43,466 nt of DNA from an uncultured Eubacteriales bacterium (GCA_905209085.1 CAJLRM010000014.1:1-43466), one strand, 5' to 3'. Counted from the stretch's first letter, positions 34,791-43,466 are shown. Program-made: numbers and translations. Notes: a model not told the origin generated them from the letters alone.

Positions 34791-37700
34791 TCAGGCTTTA
34801 TTGTTGTTTGCAGCCTTGTAGAGCGTACCGTCCGCAGCGACTCTCACGTATTGAGAGGACGCCGCGGCGTCTATTCTGCCGCCCTCGAAATAGCAGTCGT
34901 ACCAAGGATCGTACAGATGATGATCGCCGGCATTATGCGAAGCTTCGCGCATGGCGACCCCGAACACATCCTCCGCCCCGATCCCCAGCGTGGAATACGC
35001 CACTTTTAAACTAAACGTCGTGACGCCGTTTTCGCGGGTGATGACCACCGTGCCGATTTTATCCGCCTCGGACGCGCTCCACCATGCGCCCGCTTTACCG
35101 TATACGGTGCCGTCGGAAGCGATTTTGATGAGATAATCTACATCAGACCATCCGCCTGCTTTTGTTTCGCCCGTATCGAAGTAGATCAGCACCATTTCGT
35201 TTTGGTCGCCCTCTTTGCCGAAATCGCCCGTCGTAAGGAAGTCAAAGGTAATTCCGCTCTCATCTCTCGCGGATACCTTGCCATAAAAATCGTCCGCCTG
35301 CGCGACGGGACGAGCGCCCGCCGCCGTATCCGTATTTTCGCCCGTAGCGAAATGAATCCGATAAGAGGAAAGGTCCACCGCCGCGTTGTCCGCCTTGGAA
35401 TACATTTCGTTATGAGCGCCGACGCGCACATAGTCCTTGGGCATTTCGGGCTTGACAAGGGGAATGCCGTCTGCGCCGGGCAGAGCGAAGTTATCCCATC
35501 CGTCCCAGCTGTTCGCCGTTTGGGAGAACTGTCCGACGGAAATGCCGATGACTTCCGTAGGCGCAATGCCTTCCTCCGCGTGGCGCTGCGCGAAAAACTC
35601 GTAGGGAAGCGTGAAGTAAACTTCGGGCGCCGTATCTTTGTTGCGTACCGTAAGCTTCATCGAAGCGGGTATGCTTTCGTTCTTTCCGCTGTCGCACCAA
35701 TTGACGATCGTGACGGTTCCGTCCGCGTTGAGATTAAAGAGGTAATCGCCGGAATCGCGCGTATCCCCGCTCGCCTTGGTGTCCACGAACAATTCGATGC
35801 GCCCCGTAAACGCTTTCGTGCCGACGAACTTGAATTCGAAGCCGACGGCGGAACGGGTGACGTAACCTTTAAAATGCGAGAAGTTGTCGTTGGCGTCGGC
35901 AATCACGCCGTTCATCACGCCGTATTCCAGCATCATGTCCAAACTTCCGAAGTCGTACTCCGTATCCGACGCTTTCAGGTCCGCTTCCTTGAAGGAGATT
36001 TGCAGAGGCAGATAGCCGTCCTTTTCGACGATCACGACGCAGTCGACTCCCGCAAAATTTTGAATCGTGAAATTGCCCTCCGCATCCGTCGTCGCGGTCA
36101 GGGCGCTGTTGCCCTCCACCGTCACCGACGCGCCCGCTACGGGTCCGTTGACATTGGTGACGGTGCCCGTCGCCGTGACGTACTGAATGCGATCGGTGGG
36201 AATCAGGGAAACGTCCACCGTATGCGAAGCGCCCGCGGCAAGCTCTGCCGCCGTCTTGGTCTTTTCGCTGGCGGCATAGCCGTCCTTTTCGTATTTAATG
36301 ACGATGTCCGTAAGCGTGGATACTTTGGCGATCGTATATTTGCCTTCCGCGTCCGTGGTAGTCGTCAGCTTGGTGCCGACGATGGAAACGGTAACGCCCT
36401 CGACGCCCGCTCCCGTGTCTTCGTCCGTCACCGTACCCGTCACTGCGACTTCCTGCAATTCGAGCGTCACGTTATCGGTAAACGAATAGCTGCTGTCGAA
36501 ATAGCCGGCGGGAATTTCCGTCGTTTTCGTCGAATATCCCTGACGGGTATAGACAATCTCCATTTTTCCCGATGAGGCGGGCACTTTCATAGACCAGGCG
36601 CCGTTGCTGCCCGTCGTCGTGGTGTAATCGCCCACGGTGACTTTAACGCCGCCGATCCCCGCGTTGCCCGACAGGTTGACCATGGAGGTGTTGTTTTCCT
36701 GACGATACATCTCGTTAATAGCGCTGACGCGCACAAACGTCTTGGGCGTTTCGGGAGCAATGAACTGCCCGTTGAAGCCCCAGCCGTCCCAATCGCTTGC
36801 GGAAGTAGACCACTGTCCCAAAGAGATGCCGAACACTTCGAGGGGCGTAATATCCAGATAGCTGTACGGAATGAAGAATCTCGCCTCATAGCCGTCCGAG
36901 CCGTTCTTAAACAGCTTATATTCCAGTCCGGCCGCCGTGAACGCGCCGCCCGCGAAATGCGTGCCGCCTATCGAACCGTCGTCGTTGAGATCGAATCTCC
37001 AACAGGTGGCGTCCTGATCGCGATGATCCGCGCATTCCTTGGTATCGAGGTAAATTTCGATATGTCCCGAAAGCTGCCTCGTCCCCGTCAAGTTCATTTC
37101 CACGCCCGTGAGGGTGCGGGAAATCGTCATGGAACTGTCCGCAAATTTCGCGGATTTGTTGCCGAAGGAGCCGGTTTGGGCATACGGGCGGTTGAGATTG
37201 ACGTCGCCGAGCGCGGAAATCGCCTCCCCTTCCGTCACCAAATCATCCGCAGAAATATACGTCCTGCTTTCCCCGTAGCCCGTCTTGCCGACGATGAGAG
37301 TGACGTCCTCTTCGGCGGGAACTCCCGCAAGCTCGAACGCCCCGTCCGCGCCCGTGGCGGCTTCGAGGACAGTGCCCTCTACCCGCACTTTCGCACCCGA
37401 CACCGCGCCGTCGATAATGTTTTTCACAGTGCCTTTCAGCGTGGTCTTTGCCACGGTGGACTCGTCCTTGATATAGATCGTCTTCAACACCCGTCCGCCG
37501 TCGCTCGCTCTCAGTTCCGCACGGGAATAGGTGACGGAATTGCCGATATATCCGTCCTTGGAAACGGTGACGACGTAATCGTGGTCGGGATCCACCTTTT
37601 CGAACAGGAAATATCCCTGCGAGTCCGTCGTGTAAGTGCGTTCCTCTTCATCGACGCGGACGGAAACCTTCGCGCCCGCAACGGCTTGCTGCGTGACGCT

Positions 37701-38540
37701 GTCGAGCACGTAACCCGCCATATCGGCATCGGGTTTTTCCTCCGAATCGCGGGAAAGCAGCTTGTTGTCCTTATCGAGCAGGATATAATTGTCGGGAGTC
37801 TGCGGCTCGCAGAGAACGCCGTCGAACGTCCAGCCGTACCAATCCCAATCGGTGCCCGACGAGCTGCCCAGCCCGTATTTATCCACCTGACCGAACGAAA
37901 CGCCGATGGTGTCTTTCTTTTCAATCCCTATCTGAGTGTAGGGAATCATGACCTCCACGCTGTACCCTTTATCGGTTGCCTCCACGCCGTCGTTGAGTGT
38001 GCCGTCGAGGAATACCTCGTAGTCGATAAGCCCGTTCCAATTTCCCCAGCCGCTGCCCGAGCCCTGCATGATACGGGTCTTGCCGTGAATGCCGAGGTTG
38101 ATCTGATAATCGTCGTTTTGCGGCTTCAAACCTCCGTCTGCAAGCGTGTCGAGATAGATCTCGATACTGTCGCTGCGGGTAACCGAGTCGTCGTTAGCGT
38201 TTCCGTCCGTCAGCAGGATCGTATCTTCCACTTCGAAAAAGAAGAACAGCGCGTCGTTGCCGCGGTATGCTTTCACGGTAGCGGCGTTGCCGTGGCCGAA
38301 AGTGGCGAGAACGGGTACGTTTTTCCATTGTTCGTCGTCCCCTTTTCCGTCGATCGTAAGTTCGGGCGCGACGTAGTTTCCGTCGAAGTCGAACTGACCG
38401 CCGCCCGGTTTTTTATCGGGAGTATAGTCCTCGTAGGAATCGTTTTGATTGCCGGAGTCGGGATGATTGCCTCCGCATCCCGTCGCCAGCAAAGAAAATG
38501 CCGTAATCAGCATTGCTGCACGAATCCATTTTTTTCTCAT
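34791..38540 (-). CDS. CBM9-like/carboxypeptidase-regulatory mosaic lipoprotein (1249 aa)
   Basis: The lipobox ATGC (Cys22) anchors the protein outside. Four CBM9-like beta-sandwich modules (about 56-262, 450-613, 870-1047, 1050-1245) share the motif IEIYLDT or similar and close with a repeated (Y/F)VRVxA...MY/LY phrase. Between them lie five carboxypeptidase-regulatory-like repeats (about 274, 367, 622, 700 and 787), each with GxV...GAxVxVxG and a KDGY-type end. CBM9 modules bind reducing ends of glycans; the repeats act as rigid spacers. No catalytic domain was seen. It looks like a multivalent glycan-capturing protein feeding the GH43 enzymes and the importer of the same operon. AGGAGG precedes the ATG. 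Confidence 0.75.
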   Translation of the reverse strand: MRKKWIRAAMLITAFSLLATGCGGNHPDSGNQNDSYEDYTPDKKPGGGQFDFDGNYVAPELTIDGKGDDEQWKNVPVLATFGHGNAATVKAYRGNDALFFFFEVEDTILLTDGNANDDSVTRSDSIEIYLDTLADGGLKPQNDDYQINLGIHGKTRIMQGSGSGWGNWNGLIDYEVFLDGTLNDGVEATDKGYSVEVMIPYTQIGIEKKDTIGVSFGQVDKYGLGSSSGTDWDWYGWTFDGVLCEPQTPDNYILLDKDNKLLSRDSEEKPDADMAGYVLDSVTQQAVAGAKVSVRVDEEERTYTTDSQGYFLFEKVDPDHDYVVTVSKDGYIGNSVTYSRAELRASDGGRVLKTIYIKDESTVAKTTLKGTVKNIIDGAVSGAKVRVEGTVLEAATGADGAFELAGVPAEEDVTLIVGKTGYGESRTYISADDLVTEGEAISALGDVNLNRPYAQTGSFGNKSAKFADSSMTISRTLTGVEMNLTGTRQLSGHIEIYLDTKECADHRDQDATCWRFDLNDDGSIGGTHFAGGAFTAAGLEYKLFKNGSDGYEARFFIPYSYLDITPLEVFGISLGQWSTSASDWDGWGFNGQFIAPETPKTFVRVSAINEMYRQENNTSMVNLSGNAGIGGVKVTVGDYTTTTGSNGAWSMKVPASSGKMEIVYTRQGYSTKTTEIPAGYFDSSYSFTDNVTLELQEVAVTGTVTDEDTGAGVEGVTVSIVGTKLTTTTDAEGKYTIAKVSTLTDIVIKYEKDGYAASEKTKTAAELAAGASHTVDVSLIPTDRIQYVTATGTVTNVNGPVAGASVTVEGNSALTATTDAEGNFTIQNFAGVDCVVIVEKDGYLPLQISFKEADLKASDTEYDFGSLDMMLEYGVMNGVIADANDNFSHFKGYVTRSAVGFEFKFVGTKAFTGRIELFVDTKASGDTRDSGDYLFNLNADGTVTIVNWCDSGKNESIPASMKLTVRNKDTAPEVYFTLPYEFFAQRHAEEGIAPTEVIGISVGQFSQTANSWDGWDNFALPGADGIPLVKPEMPKDYVRVGAHNEMYSKADNAAVDLSSYRIHFATGENTDTAAGARPVAQADDFYGKVSARDESGITFDFLTTGDFGKEGDQNEMVLIYFDTGETKAGGWSDVDYLIKIASDGTVYGKAGAWWSASEADKIGTVVITRENGVTTFSLKVAYSTLGIGAEDVFGVAMREASHNAGDHHLYDPWYDCYFEGGRIDAAASSQYVRVAADGTLYKAANNNKA

Positions 38541-38584
38541 TTTTTGCCTCCTGTATCTGTTTTATTTTCAACGGTTTTTCCCGT

Positions 38585-39463
38585 TTAACCTTTTACGCCC
38601 GAAATCGCCAAGGACTCGATAAAATATTTCTGGCAGGTGATGTAGATAACGAACATGGGAATACTCGACAGCACCGCGCCCGCCATAATCAGGGGAAGAT
38701 TCGTGCCGCCCGCGTTGTCCGAGTTGATGCGCGCCATCATCGGCTGCAAGGTCATCGTTTCATAGCTCTTCAAATAGATGGCGGGAGCGAAATAGTCGTT
38801 CCAGATGCCGATAAACCAGAAGATAATCTGCGCCGCGAGCGCCGTCTTGACCATGGGCAGCATAACGGAAATAAACATACGCATATAGCCCGCGCCGTCT
38901 ATTTTGGCCGCTTCGAAAAAGGCGTTTGACACCCCTCTCATGTACTGAATGAGAAAGAACATCATCGAGATATTCCCGAAAAGCCCGGGCAGGATCAAAG
39001 GCCACAGCGTATCGAACATATTGAGAGCCATGAACGCCCTGAACTGCGGCATCATCAGCGCCGCGTAAGGCACCATCATGCCGCTCATTAAAAAGAGCAG
39101 CCAAAAATTTTTGTGCGGAAGTTTGAGCTTCGCGAAGCTGAACGCGGCCATCGAAGAAACGAAGGTCCCCACCACGATGACGGAAATTTCCACCAGCAGG
39201 GTATTCCATACGCCGCGAATCAGCGGCACGACCGTCCAGATTTCCTTATAATTGCTGAAAATCCAATGCTTGGGGAAGAGCACCAATTCGAGGCTGATCG
39301 CCTCGTAATCGTCCTTGAAGGAGGTGAGCAGCATCCAAAGATACGGAAAGAGGAGGATAAAGGCGCCGATGATCAGGAGCACATAAATAATCACGCGCAG
39401 AAGGATATGCAACGCCGTCCTTCCCGCGCTTGCGTTTTCATTAAATCGTTTGGTGTTTTCCAT
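38585..39463 (-). CDS. Carbohydrate ABC transporter permease, MalG type
   Basis: About six membrane helices and a MalG-type EAA loop (FFEAAKIDGAGYMRMFISVM) are present, and the protein ends AISGVKG as CUT1 permeases do. It pairs with the MalF-type permease and the binding protein encoded before it. ATG at 39463 is preferred: GAGGAG lies eight bases upstream and the gap to the previous stop is five bases, while a reading from 39487 would overlap the previous gene. The ATPase is missing from the locus, as in the other operon. Confidence 0.92.
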   Translation of the reverse strand: MENTKRFNENASAGRTALHILLRVIIYVLLIIGAFILLFPYLWMLLTSFKDDYEAISLELVLFPKHWIFSNYKEIWTVVPLIRGVWNTLLVEISVIVVGTFVSSMAAFSFAKLKLPHKNFWLLFLMSGMMVPYAALMMPQFRAFMALNMFDTLWPLILPGLFGNISMMFFLIQYMRGVSNAFFEAAKIDGAGYMRMFISVMLPMVKTALAAQIIFWFIGIWNDYFAPAIYLKSYETMTLQPMMARINSDNAGGTNLPLIMAGAVLSSIPMFVIYITCQKYFIESLAISGVKG

Positions 39464-39468
39464 AGCCG

Positions 39469-40359
39469 TTACTCCTCGTAAACCCATTTATCCGAGAGCT
39501 TGAACTGCACCAGCGTAATCAGCATGATGACGAGAGCCAAGAGAACGGATGCCGCCGAAGCAAGTCCGTAGCGGCTCTGATTGATGCCCCTTGCCCAGAT
39601 AAAGTACACGATGGTCTGCGAACCCTGCACGCCCGCTCCGAAGATTTCGGAATCGGCATACGATTGCAGTCCGCCGATGAGTCCCGTAATGAGAAGATAA
39701 AAAGTAATGGGCGTAATCAACGGCAGAGTGATCTTAAAGAACTGCTTTACTTTCCCCGCTCCGTCCAGTTCGGACGCTTCGTAATAGTCCTTGGGAACGC
39801 CGAGCATACCCGCGAGATAAAGAATCATCGCCGTGCCCATGCCGTTGAGGGAGTTTTTGATGATAATCGCCACTTTGATAAGCACGTCGTCGCTTAGCCA
39901 CGGGATCTTTTTTCCGATCAAAAGATTGATAATACCGAATTCGTTGTTGAAGATGTATCTCCAAACGATGTTCATTGCCACCGCACTGGAAACCGCGGGC
40001 AGATAATACAGGACCTGAAAGACCTTGGAGCCTTTGATTTCTCCCATCCGCAGAAGCCCTGCAAGACAAAGCCCGAGCGCCATGCTGCACGGAATGCTCA
40101 AAAGCAGCACCAGCGTATTGAGGATAGAGGTGAAAAAGCTTTTGGAATAGAGGATATGGGTAAAGAGATCCTTATAATTTTTCAGTCCCTGCCACGTCGA
40201 TTCGCCTGTCAGTATCTTATAATCCTGAAAGCTATACACAAACGAGAACGCCATAGCGCCGATCGTGAAGATACAAAATCCGACGATCGGCGGGAGAATA
40301 AACAAAAAGGCAATGATATTCTCCTTTCTCGTAAGTTTGCTGACCTTTTGTTTCGTCAT
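39469..40359 (-). CDS. Carbohydrate ABC transporter permease, MalF type
   Basis: The 296-residue protein has a basic N-terminus (MTKQKVSKLTRKEN), the first helix (IIAFLFILPPIVGFCIF) and about five more helices. It has an EAA-type loop (YYEASELDGAGKVKQFFKIT). It is the partner of the MalG-type permease in a CUT1 importer. GGGGTGAC precedes its ATG, which lies three bases after the stop of the binding-protein gene, so expression is coupled. Confidence 0.92.
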   Translation of the reverse strand: MTKQKVSKLTRKENIIAFLFILPPIVGFCIFTIGAMAFSFVYSFQDYKILTGESTWQGLKNYKDLFTHILYSKSFFTSILNTLVLLLSIPCSMALGLCLAGLLRMGEIKGSKVFQVLYYLPAVSSAVAMNIVWRYIFNNEFGIINLLIGKKIPWLSDDVLIKVAIIIKNSLNGMGTAMILYLAGMLGVPKDYYEASELDGAGKVKQFFKITLPLITPITFYLLITGLIGGLQSYADSEIFGAGVQGSQTIVYFIWARGINQSRYGLASAASVLLALVIMLITLVQFKLSDKWVYEE

Positions 40360-40362
40360 ATG

Positions 40363-41787
40363 TCACCCCAAATTTGCACGCATTTCGTCGAGCGCCGCCT
40401 GGAACGTTTTGGCGTAATCTTTGCAAGCTTTTTCCGCAGTCACATTGCCGTCCCACATTTTGACGCTCGTAAGATATTCCGTGAACGAATCGTACCAATC
40501 GGAAGAATAGGTGTAATAACGCGACCGCACTTTGCCCCCGATCTTGTCCGTATCGCTCCTGCCGTTGATCGTATCCACCCATACGGAACGGGAAGGAGGA
40601 TTTTTATCCTTTAAAAGCTCCTGCGTGTCGTTGATATATTCGTCGTTCGCCATGCTGGTGATATTGGGCACCTGCTGCCCCAGTTCGTAAAATTTGCGCT
40701 GTGCGCCTTCGTTGTAGCAAAGATATTTGGCAAGTTTGACGGCTGCCTGCGTCTTGGCGGAGCTGGCGTCTTTATTGATGCAATATCCCATAGAGCCTAC
40801 CCAGGCGGTGCTCTCCGCGTCGGGATTGTTTCCGTTGTAGGGAACGGGCAGAATATCGTATTCGAAATTCACCGTCTTCCAAAATTCCGCGCAGTCCCAA
40901 GGTCCCATAAAGCTGAACACGCAGCCCTGTCCCTTAAAACGCTGATATCCGTTCGTAGAAACCTGATCGGACGCGGTAGGCATAACGTGGTCCTTCAAAG
41001 TGAGATCGGCGATAAATTGGATCGCCTCGGAGAAGTGGGGATCGGTGATCTGTTCCCGGCTGGCATCGTCGTTGAAGAAGCTGGCGTTATTCGAATAGAC
41101 CGCCGCTTCGATCTCGTAATGAGAGATGCCGTAGACGTTGTCCGCCCCGCCGTCGGGATCGATCTGCTTCAACAGGGCGCGAAATTCGTTCCAGGTCATA
41201 GGTTCCGTCGCGCTCAGCTTCGCATAGATCGCCTCGCTGTCCAAGCCGTATTTGGCTATCTGCTTATCCAATAGCGTCTTGTTGTATACGAGCGTAAACG
41301 GTCCCAGATCCTTGGGCAGACCGTACAGTTTCGCGCCGCTCGATTTTCCCAGCGTGCTTGCGCTCGGATTATAGTAGTACTCGTCCACCGCCTGGGGCCA
41401 AAGCTCGGACAATTCCTCTTCCGTAATGTAGGAAGAAAGGTCCTTCAATTTTCCGTTGGAAACCCATTCCAGAAAATCGTAATCGGGCATATAGAAGAGC
41501 TCGGGCAGATTGGTCGCCCTGTTTCTCAGCGTCGTCATATAAGTGGACGAACTCTCCGCCTTATACACCACCGTGATATTTTTGTTCTCTTCCATAAACA
41601 GATTGACGAGAGTCTGATAATTCTCCTGTTCCGCGGCGTCGCCCCATCCAAAAAATTCGATGGTCACGGGACCGTTGTTGCCCGAGCCGCCTTCGGAATT
41701 TTCAGAATTGTTCGACGGATGACTTCCGCAGGCCCCCAGGCTCAGCGCCATAAGCCCTGCCAATAACAACACAGATAATTTCTTCAT
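40363..41787 (-). CDS. Extracellular sugar-binding lipoprotein (first gene of the second operon)
   Basis: The signal peptide ends in LGAC (Cys20), followed by a Ser/Asn/Gly linker. The body is a CUT1 binding protein with an early ITVVYKAESSSTYMTTLRN segment, a mid-protein aromatic region and a late YCINKDASSAKTQAAVKLAKY segment. It captures the oligosaccharide released by the GH43 and CBM9 lipoproteins and passes it to the two permeases. AGGAGG lies nine bases before the ATG. Transcription starts about 220 bases upstream, leaving a structured leader. Confidence 0.92.
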   Translation of the reverse strand: MKKLSVLLLAGLMALSLGACGSHPSNNSENSEGGSGNNGPVTIEFFGWGDAAEQENYQTLVNLFMEENKNITVVYKAESSSTYMTTLRNRATNLPELFYMPDYDFLEWVSNGKLKDLSSYITEEELSELWPQAVDEYYYNPSASTLGKSSGAKLYGLPKDLGPFTLVYNKTLLDKQIAKYGLDSEAIYAKLSATEPMTWNEFRALLKQIDPDGGADNVYGISHYEIEAAVYSNNASFFNDDASREQITDPHFSEAIQFIADLTLKDHVMPTASDQVSTNGYQRFKGQGCVFSFMGPWDCAEFWKTVNFEYDILPVPYNGNNPDAESTAWVGSMGYCINKDASSAKTQAAVKLAKYLCYNEGAQRKFYELGQQVPNITSMANDEYINDTQELLKDKNPPSRSVWVDTINGRSDTDKIGGKVRSRYYTYSSDWYDSFTEYLTSVKMWDGNVTAEKACKDYAKTFQAALDEMRANLG

Positions 41788-41824
41788 GTCTTCTTTCCTC
41801 CTCAGACTGAATTATTTTTTGGCC

Positions 41825-41909
41825 TGCCGCTTTCGCGGCGGCGCGTTCTTCCAAATAAGCGTTTTACGTAATACCGTTGTATTACGTAAAACAGGGACGT
41901 CCCTGTTTT
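41825..41909 (-). promoter_or_regulatory. Structured 5' leader of the second sugar operon with overlapping palindromes
   Basis: The minus strand holds three hairpins in order: AAAACAGGGAC/GTCCCTGTTTT (41909-41888, a perfect 22-bp palindrome); GTTTTACGTAATAC/GTATTACGTAAAAC (41892-41861, 14 bp, 4-base loop); and GCCGC-GAAA-GCGGC near 41840-41825, next to the AGGAGG. The first two share five bases and cannot form fully at the same time. They may form an attenuator-like switch, a DNA operator or a short repeat element. Confidence 0.5.
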
Positions 41910-42011
41910 AGCGTTCTGATTTTTTTCGCTTTTATTTAAACTTACGCATTTTGAGCTTAATTATCAATTGAAAAACAATTTTTGTTCTTTAATTATTTAT
42001 TTTCTGTCATT

Positions 42012-42040
42012 ATTTTATAACACCATTCCTCCCTTGTCAA
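42012..42040 (-). promoter_or_regulatory. Promoter of the second sugar operon
   Basis: The minus strand reads TTGACA (42040-42035), 17 bases, then TAAAAT (42017-42012), close to sigma-A consensus. Transcription would start near 42005. The AT-rich inverted repeat AATTG-AAAAA-CAATT (about 41967-41981) lies downstream and could be an operator. Confidence 0.8.
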
Positions 42041-42104
42041 TAGGTTTTTGGAAATTTGCAAAAATTCTCGTTTTAGTTACATGAAAGTCGTTGAAATAAA
42101 GGCG

Positions 42105-42131
42105 AGAAAAAACGCCGGGAATCCCGACGTT
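42105..42131 (-). terminator. Terminator of the ArsR-like regulator gene
   Basis: On the minus strand AACGTCGGG pairs with CCCGGCGTT across a 3-base loop (42131-42111), followed by TTTTTC. It lies about 185 bases after the regulator's stop and just upstream of the sugar-operon promoter. A second GC-rich stem (about 42159-42195) lies between the regulator and this terminator. Confidence 0.75.
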
Positions 42132-42314
42132 TGCAAAGAATGCAGTCTGCTTTTTTTCGCGGAAGGAAACCGCTGCTTCGCGGCGTTTTCCGCAATAAAG
42201 TCCTGTTTTTTATTCTATCTTCCAAGAATTTTATTCGACGCCGTAAAACTCCTCTTTTTCTCAAAACGAAGGGCAAAGATCCGCTTTGCGCCTCCGCTTC
42301 AAGACAGCTTCTTT

Positions 42315-43244
42315 TTAATTATAATCCACCATATAGACGAGTCCCTGCGCGAAATCCCCGAATTTCTCCCCAAAGAGATTGAGTCCCCCTTGATGGCGCG
42401 CATTCTCTTTGATTCCGATGCGGAAGAGGATATAGTTGCCCTTTTGCAGCCCCAATTTTTCGATATTGTAAGTGCTGACGGCAGTTTCGTCGAGATATAC
42501 GCATTCGGGCGTGATCCTCAGAGTCTTAATGATGCCGTACTGCGTCGAGTAATCCGACCACCAATCGGGATTGAGTCTGCCCCGCCTTCCGCCGTAATCG
42601 CCGGGAGAAAGATAGGTGGCGACTTCCACGCCGTTTATCCAGAACGTAATGTCGCTTTCCCAGTCGTTGCGGTAATTGGGGGCTTCGCTGCAAAGTTCCA
42701 TGCTGAACGTGACGGCGTTGATGTGCTTGTCTTTCAGCATATAATTGGGAATGCGGTATTCGAGGTATCCCTTGCTGAACCAGATCATCTGCGCATCGTA
42801 ACGCAAGGGACTGAAAAATGCGCCGGGCATATCGTCGGCGATGATGATGCCGCGTTCGTCCGCCATGCCGCAGCCCGCCTCCACGTAAGCGTCGCTAAAA
42901 CTCCCCAGGGGGATTTCCTGCGAAAACTGACGGCTCTTACTCAGGCGCGGATCGGTGGCAAAATCGAGGGAAAAACGGTCGATTTGGCGCGAGATGAGCT
43001 TGGCGTTGCCGCGGGTATTGCGTTTCACCGTAACGCTGATGAACCCCGCTTTTCTCAAAATATTGACGTGAAAAGAAACGGTGGAAACGGGCAGTTTCAG
43101 CCGCTTCGCCAGTTCCGCAATCGAATAACAGGAAGAACGCAGCATACACATGATACGCCGCCGCACAGTGGCGTTGAGCGCCTGTACAATCTCTTCCAGC
43201 CTCTCCTCTTCGTCTATCTTTAAATCGAATTCCCTTTCCGCCAT
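42315..43244 (-). CDS. Long ArsR-like winged-helix regulator with a C-terminal beta domain
   Basis: Residues about 15-90 form an ArsR-type winged helix with a recognisable helix-turn-helix (YSIAELAKRLKLPVSTVSFH, 40-59) and wing (GFISVTVKR). Typical ArsR proteins have about 100 residues; this one has 309, with a 200-residue C-terminal region of alternating beta strands rich in Trp and Tyr (for example DITFWINGVEVATYLSPGDY). Such an extension could be a sugar sensor. ATG at 43244 has GGGAGG seven bases upstream; a longer reading from 43307 starts inside the promoter's -35 box. It is transcribed just before the second sugar operon from its own promoter and is the likely regulator of it. Confidence 0.8.
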   Translation of the reverse strand: MAEREFDLKIDEEERLEEIVQALNATVRRRIMCMLRSSCYSIAELAKRLKLPVSTVSFHVNILRKAGFISVTVKRNTRGNAKLISRQIDRFSLDFATDPRLSKSRQFSQEIPLGSFSDAYVEAGCGMADERGIIIADDMPGAFFSPLRYDAQMIWFSKGYLEYRIPNYMLKDKHINAVTFSMELCSEAPNYRNDWESDITFWINGVEVATYLSPGDYGGRRGRLNPDWWSDYSTQYGIIKTLRITPECVYLDETAVSTYNIEKLGLQKGNYILFRIGIKENARHQGGLNLFGEKFGDFAQGLVYMVDYN

Positions 43245-43251
43245 ACGCGTC

Positions 43252-43273
43252 CTCCCGACCACACTTTCGGTCG
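43252..43273 (-). promoter_or_regulatory. Inverted repeat in the leader of the ArsR-like gene
   Basis: CGACC-acactttc-GGTCG lies between the -10 box and the ribosome site. It may be an operator for autoregulation or a small RNA hairpin that hides the GGGAGG. Confidence 0.35.
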
Positions 43274-43278
43274 CTTTT

Positions 43279-43307
43279 ATTTTACCACACCCCGACGCCG
43301 CTGTCAA
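43279..43307 (-). promoter_or_regulatory. Promoter of the ArsR-like regulator
   Basis: The minus strand reads TTGACA (43307-43302), 17 bases, then TAAAAT (43284-43279), the same boxes as the sugar-operon promoter. Nothing recognisable was seen in 43308-43466. Confidence 0.75.
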
Positions 43308-43466
43308 GCCCCTCGTCGCAAAGCTTTCCCGTAAAAATCAAAACACTTTTTTCTCGCCTGTCGCCCCTCGATTCTTAAAAACTCTTTGCTCTTAAAACGA
43401 AAAATCGCCGCTTGCCTCTTACGCGTTTTTCTATGACAGCGCTCCCTCTTCTTTCTCCAATCCTCC

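Noticed and set aside
36957..38588. A 543-codon plus-strand frame opposite the CBM9-like lipoprotein
   Set aside because: It is antisense to a coherent modular lipoprotein with signal peptide and ribosome site, and has no domain of its own.
42048..43223. A 391-codon plus-strand frame opposite the ArsR-like regulator
   Set aside because: It is antisense to a gene with clear helix-turn-helix, promoter, ribosome site and terminator.
1..43466. CRISPR arrays, complete insertion sequences, phage genes, replication origins
   Set aside because: No regularly spaced repeats, transposase, integrase, phage structural gene or DnaA-box cluster was seen on either strand.

Overview
The window looks like a chromosomal segment of an anaerobic, plant- or mucin-glycan-degrading Firmicutes (probably a gut Clostridia). 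The pointers are Gram-positive lipobox lipoproteins, strong AGGAGG-type ribosome sites, sigma-A promoters, CUT1 sugar ABC importers without a local ATPase, AraC-type regulators and an NADP-type glutamate dehydrogenase. This is inferred from gene content and signals; no lineage marker was seen.

Layout. (1) 1-5.2 kb, minus strand: a very large RHS/YD-repeat protein running off the left edge, preceded by a 58-residue zinc-ribbon protein with its own promoter. (2) 5.2-20.1 kb, minus strand: one tightly packed ten-gene carbohydrate operon. It is read from a promoter near 20.1 kb to a hairpin terminator at 5.25 kb. In order it encodes a cytoplasmic TIM-barrel glycosidase-like protein, a secreted wall/membrane-anchored protein, a lipoprotein paralogue of the first gene, a sugar-binding lipoprotein, two permeases, a GH106-like enzyme, a GH37 enzyme, an SGNH esterase and a GH36 alpha-galactosidase split by a frameshift. 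A divergent AraC regulator lies upstream. (3) 21.0-24.1 kb: a Gfo/Idh/MocA dehydrogenase plus an EamA-type exporter, divergent from a second AraC regulator. (4) 24.1-26.2 kb: an AT-rich, eroded patch with a 54-residue unknown ORF, a pseudogene, a 15-bp GC hairpin and an orphan membrane protein, ending at tRNA-Arg(CCT). (5) 26.4-27.9 kb: gdhA. (6) 27.9-43.3 kb, minus strand: a second carbohydrate locus. A long ArsR-like regulator is followed by a seven-gene operon: sugar-binding lipoprotein, two permeases, a 1249-residue CBM9-like mosaic lipoprotein, two GH43 lipoproteins and a GH2 enzyme. The operon has an unusual 5' leader with three hairpins.

How it works together. In both loci the surface lipoproteins would bind or trim a polysaccharide, the ABC importer would take up the oligosaccharides, and signal-less glycosidases would finish the job in the cytoplasm. 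Locus 2 (GH43 plus GH2) fits an arabinose/xylose/galactose-decorated glycan. Locus 1 (GH36, GH106-like, GH37, SGNH) fits an acylated, alpha-galactose- and possibly rhamnose-bearing glycan or glycoside. Both substrates are inferences.
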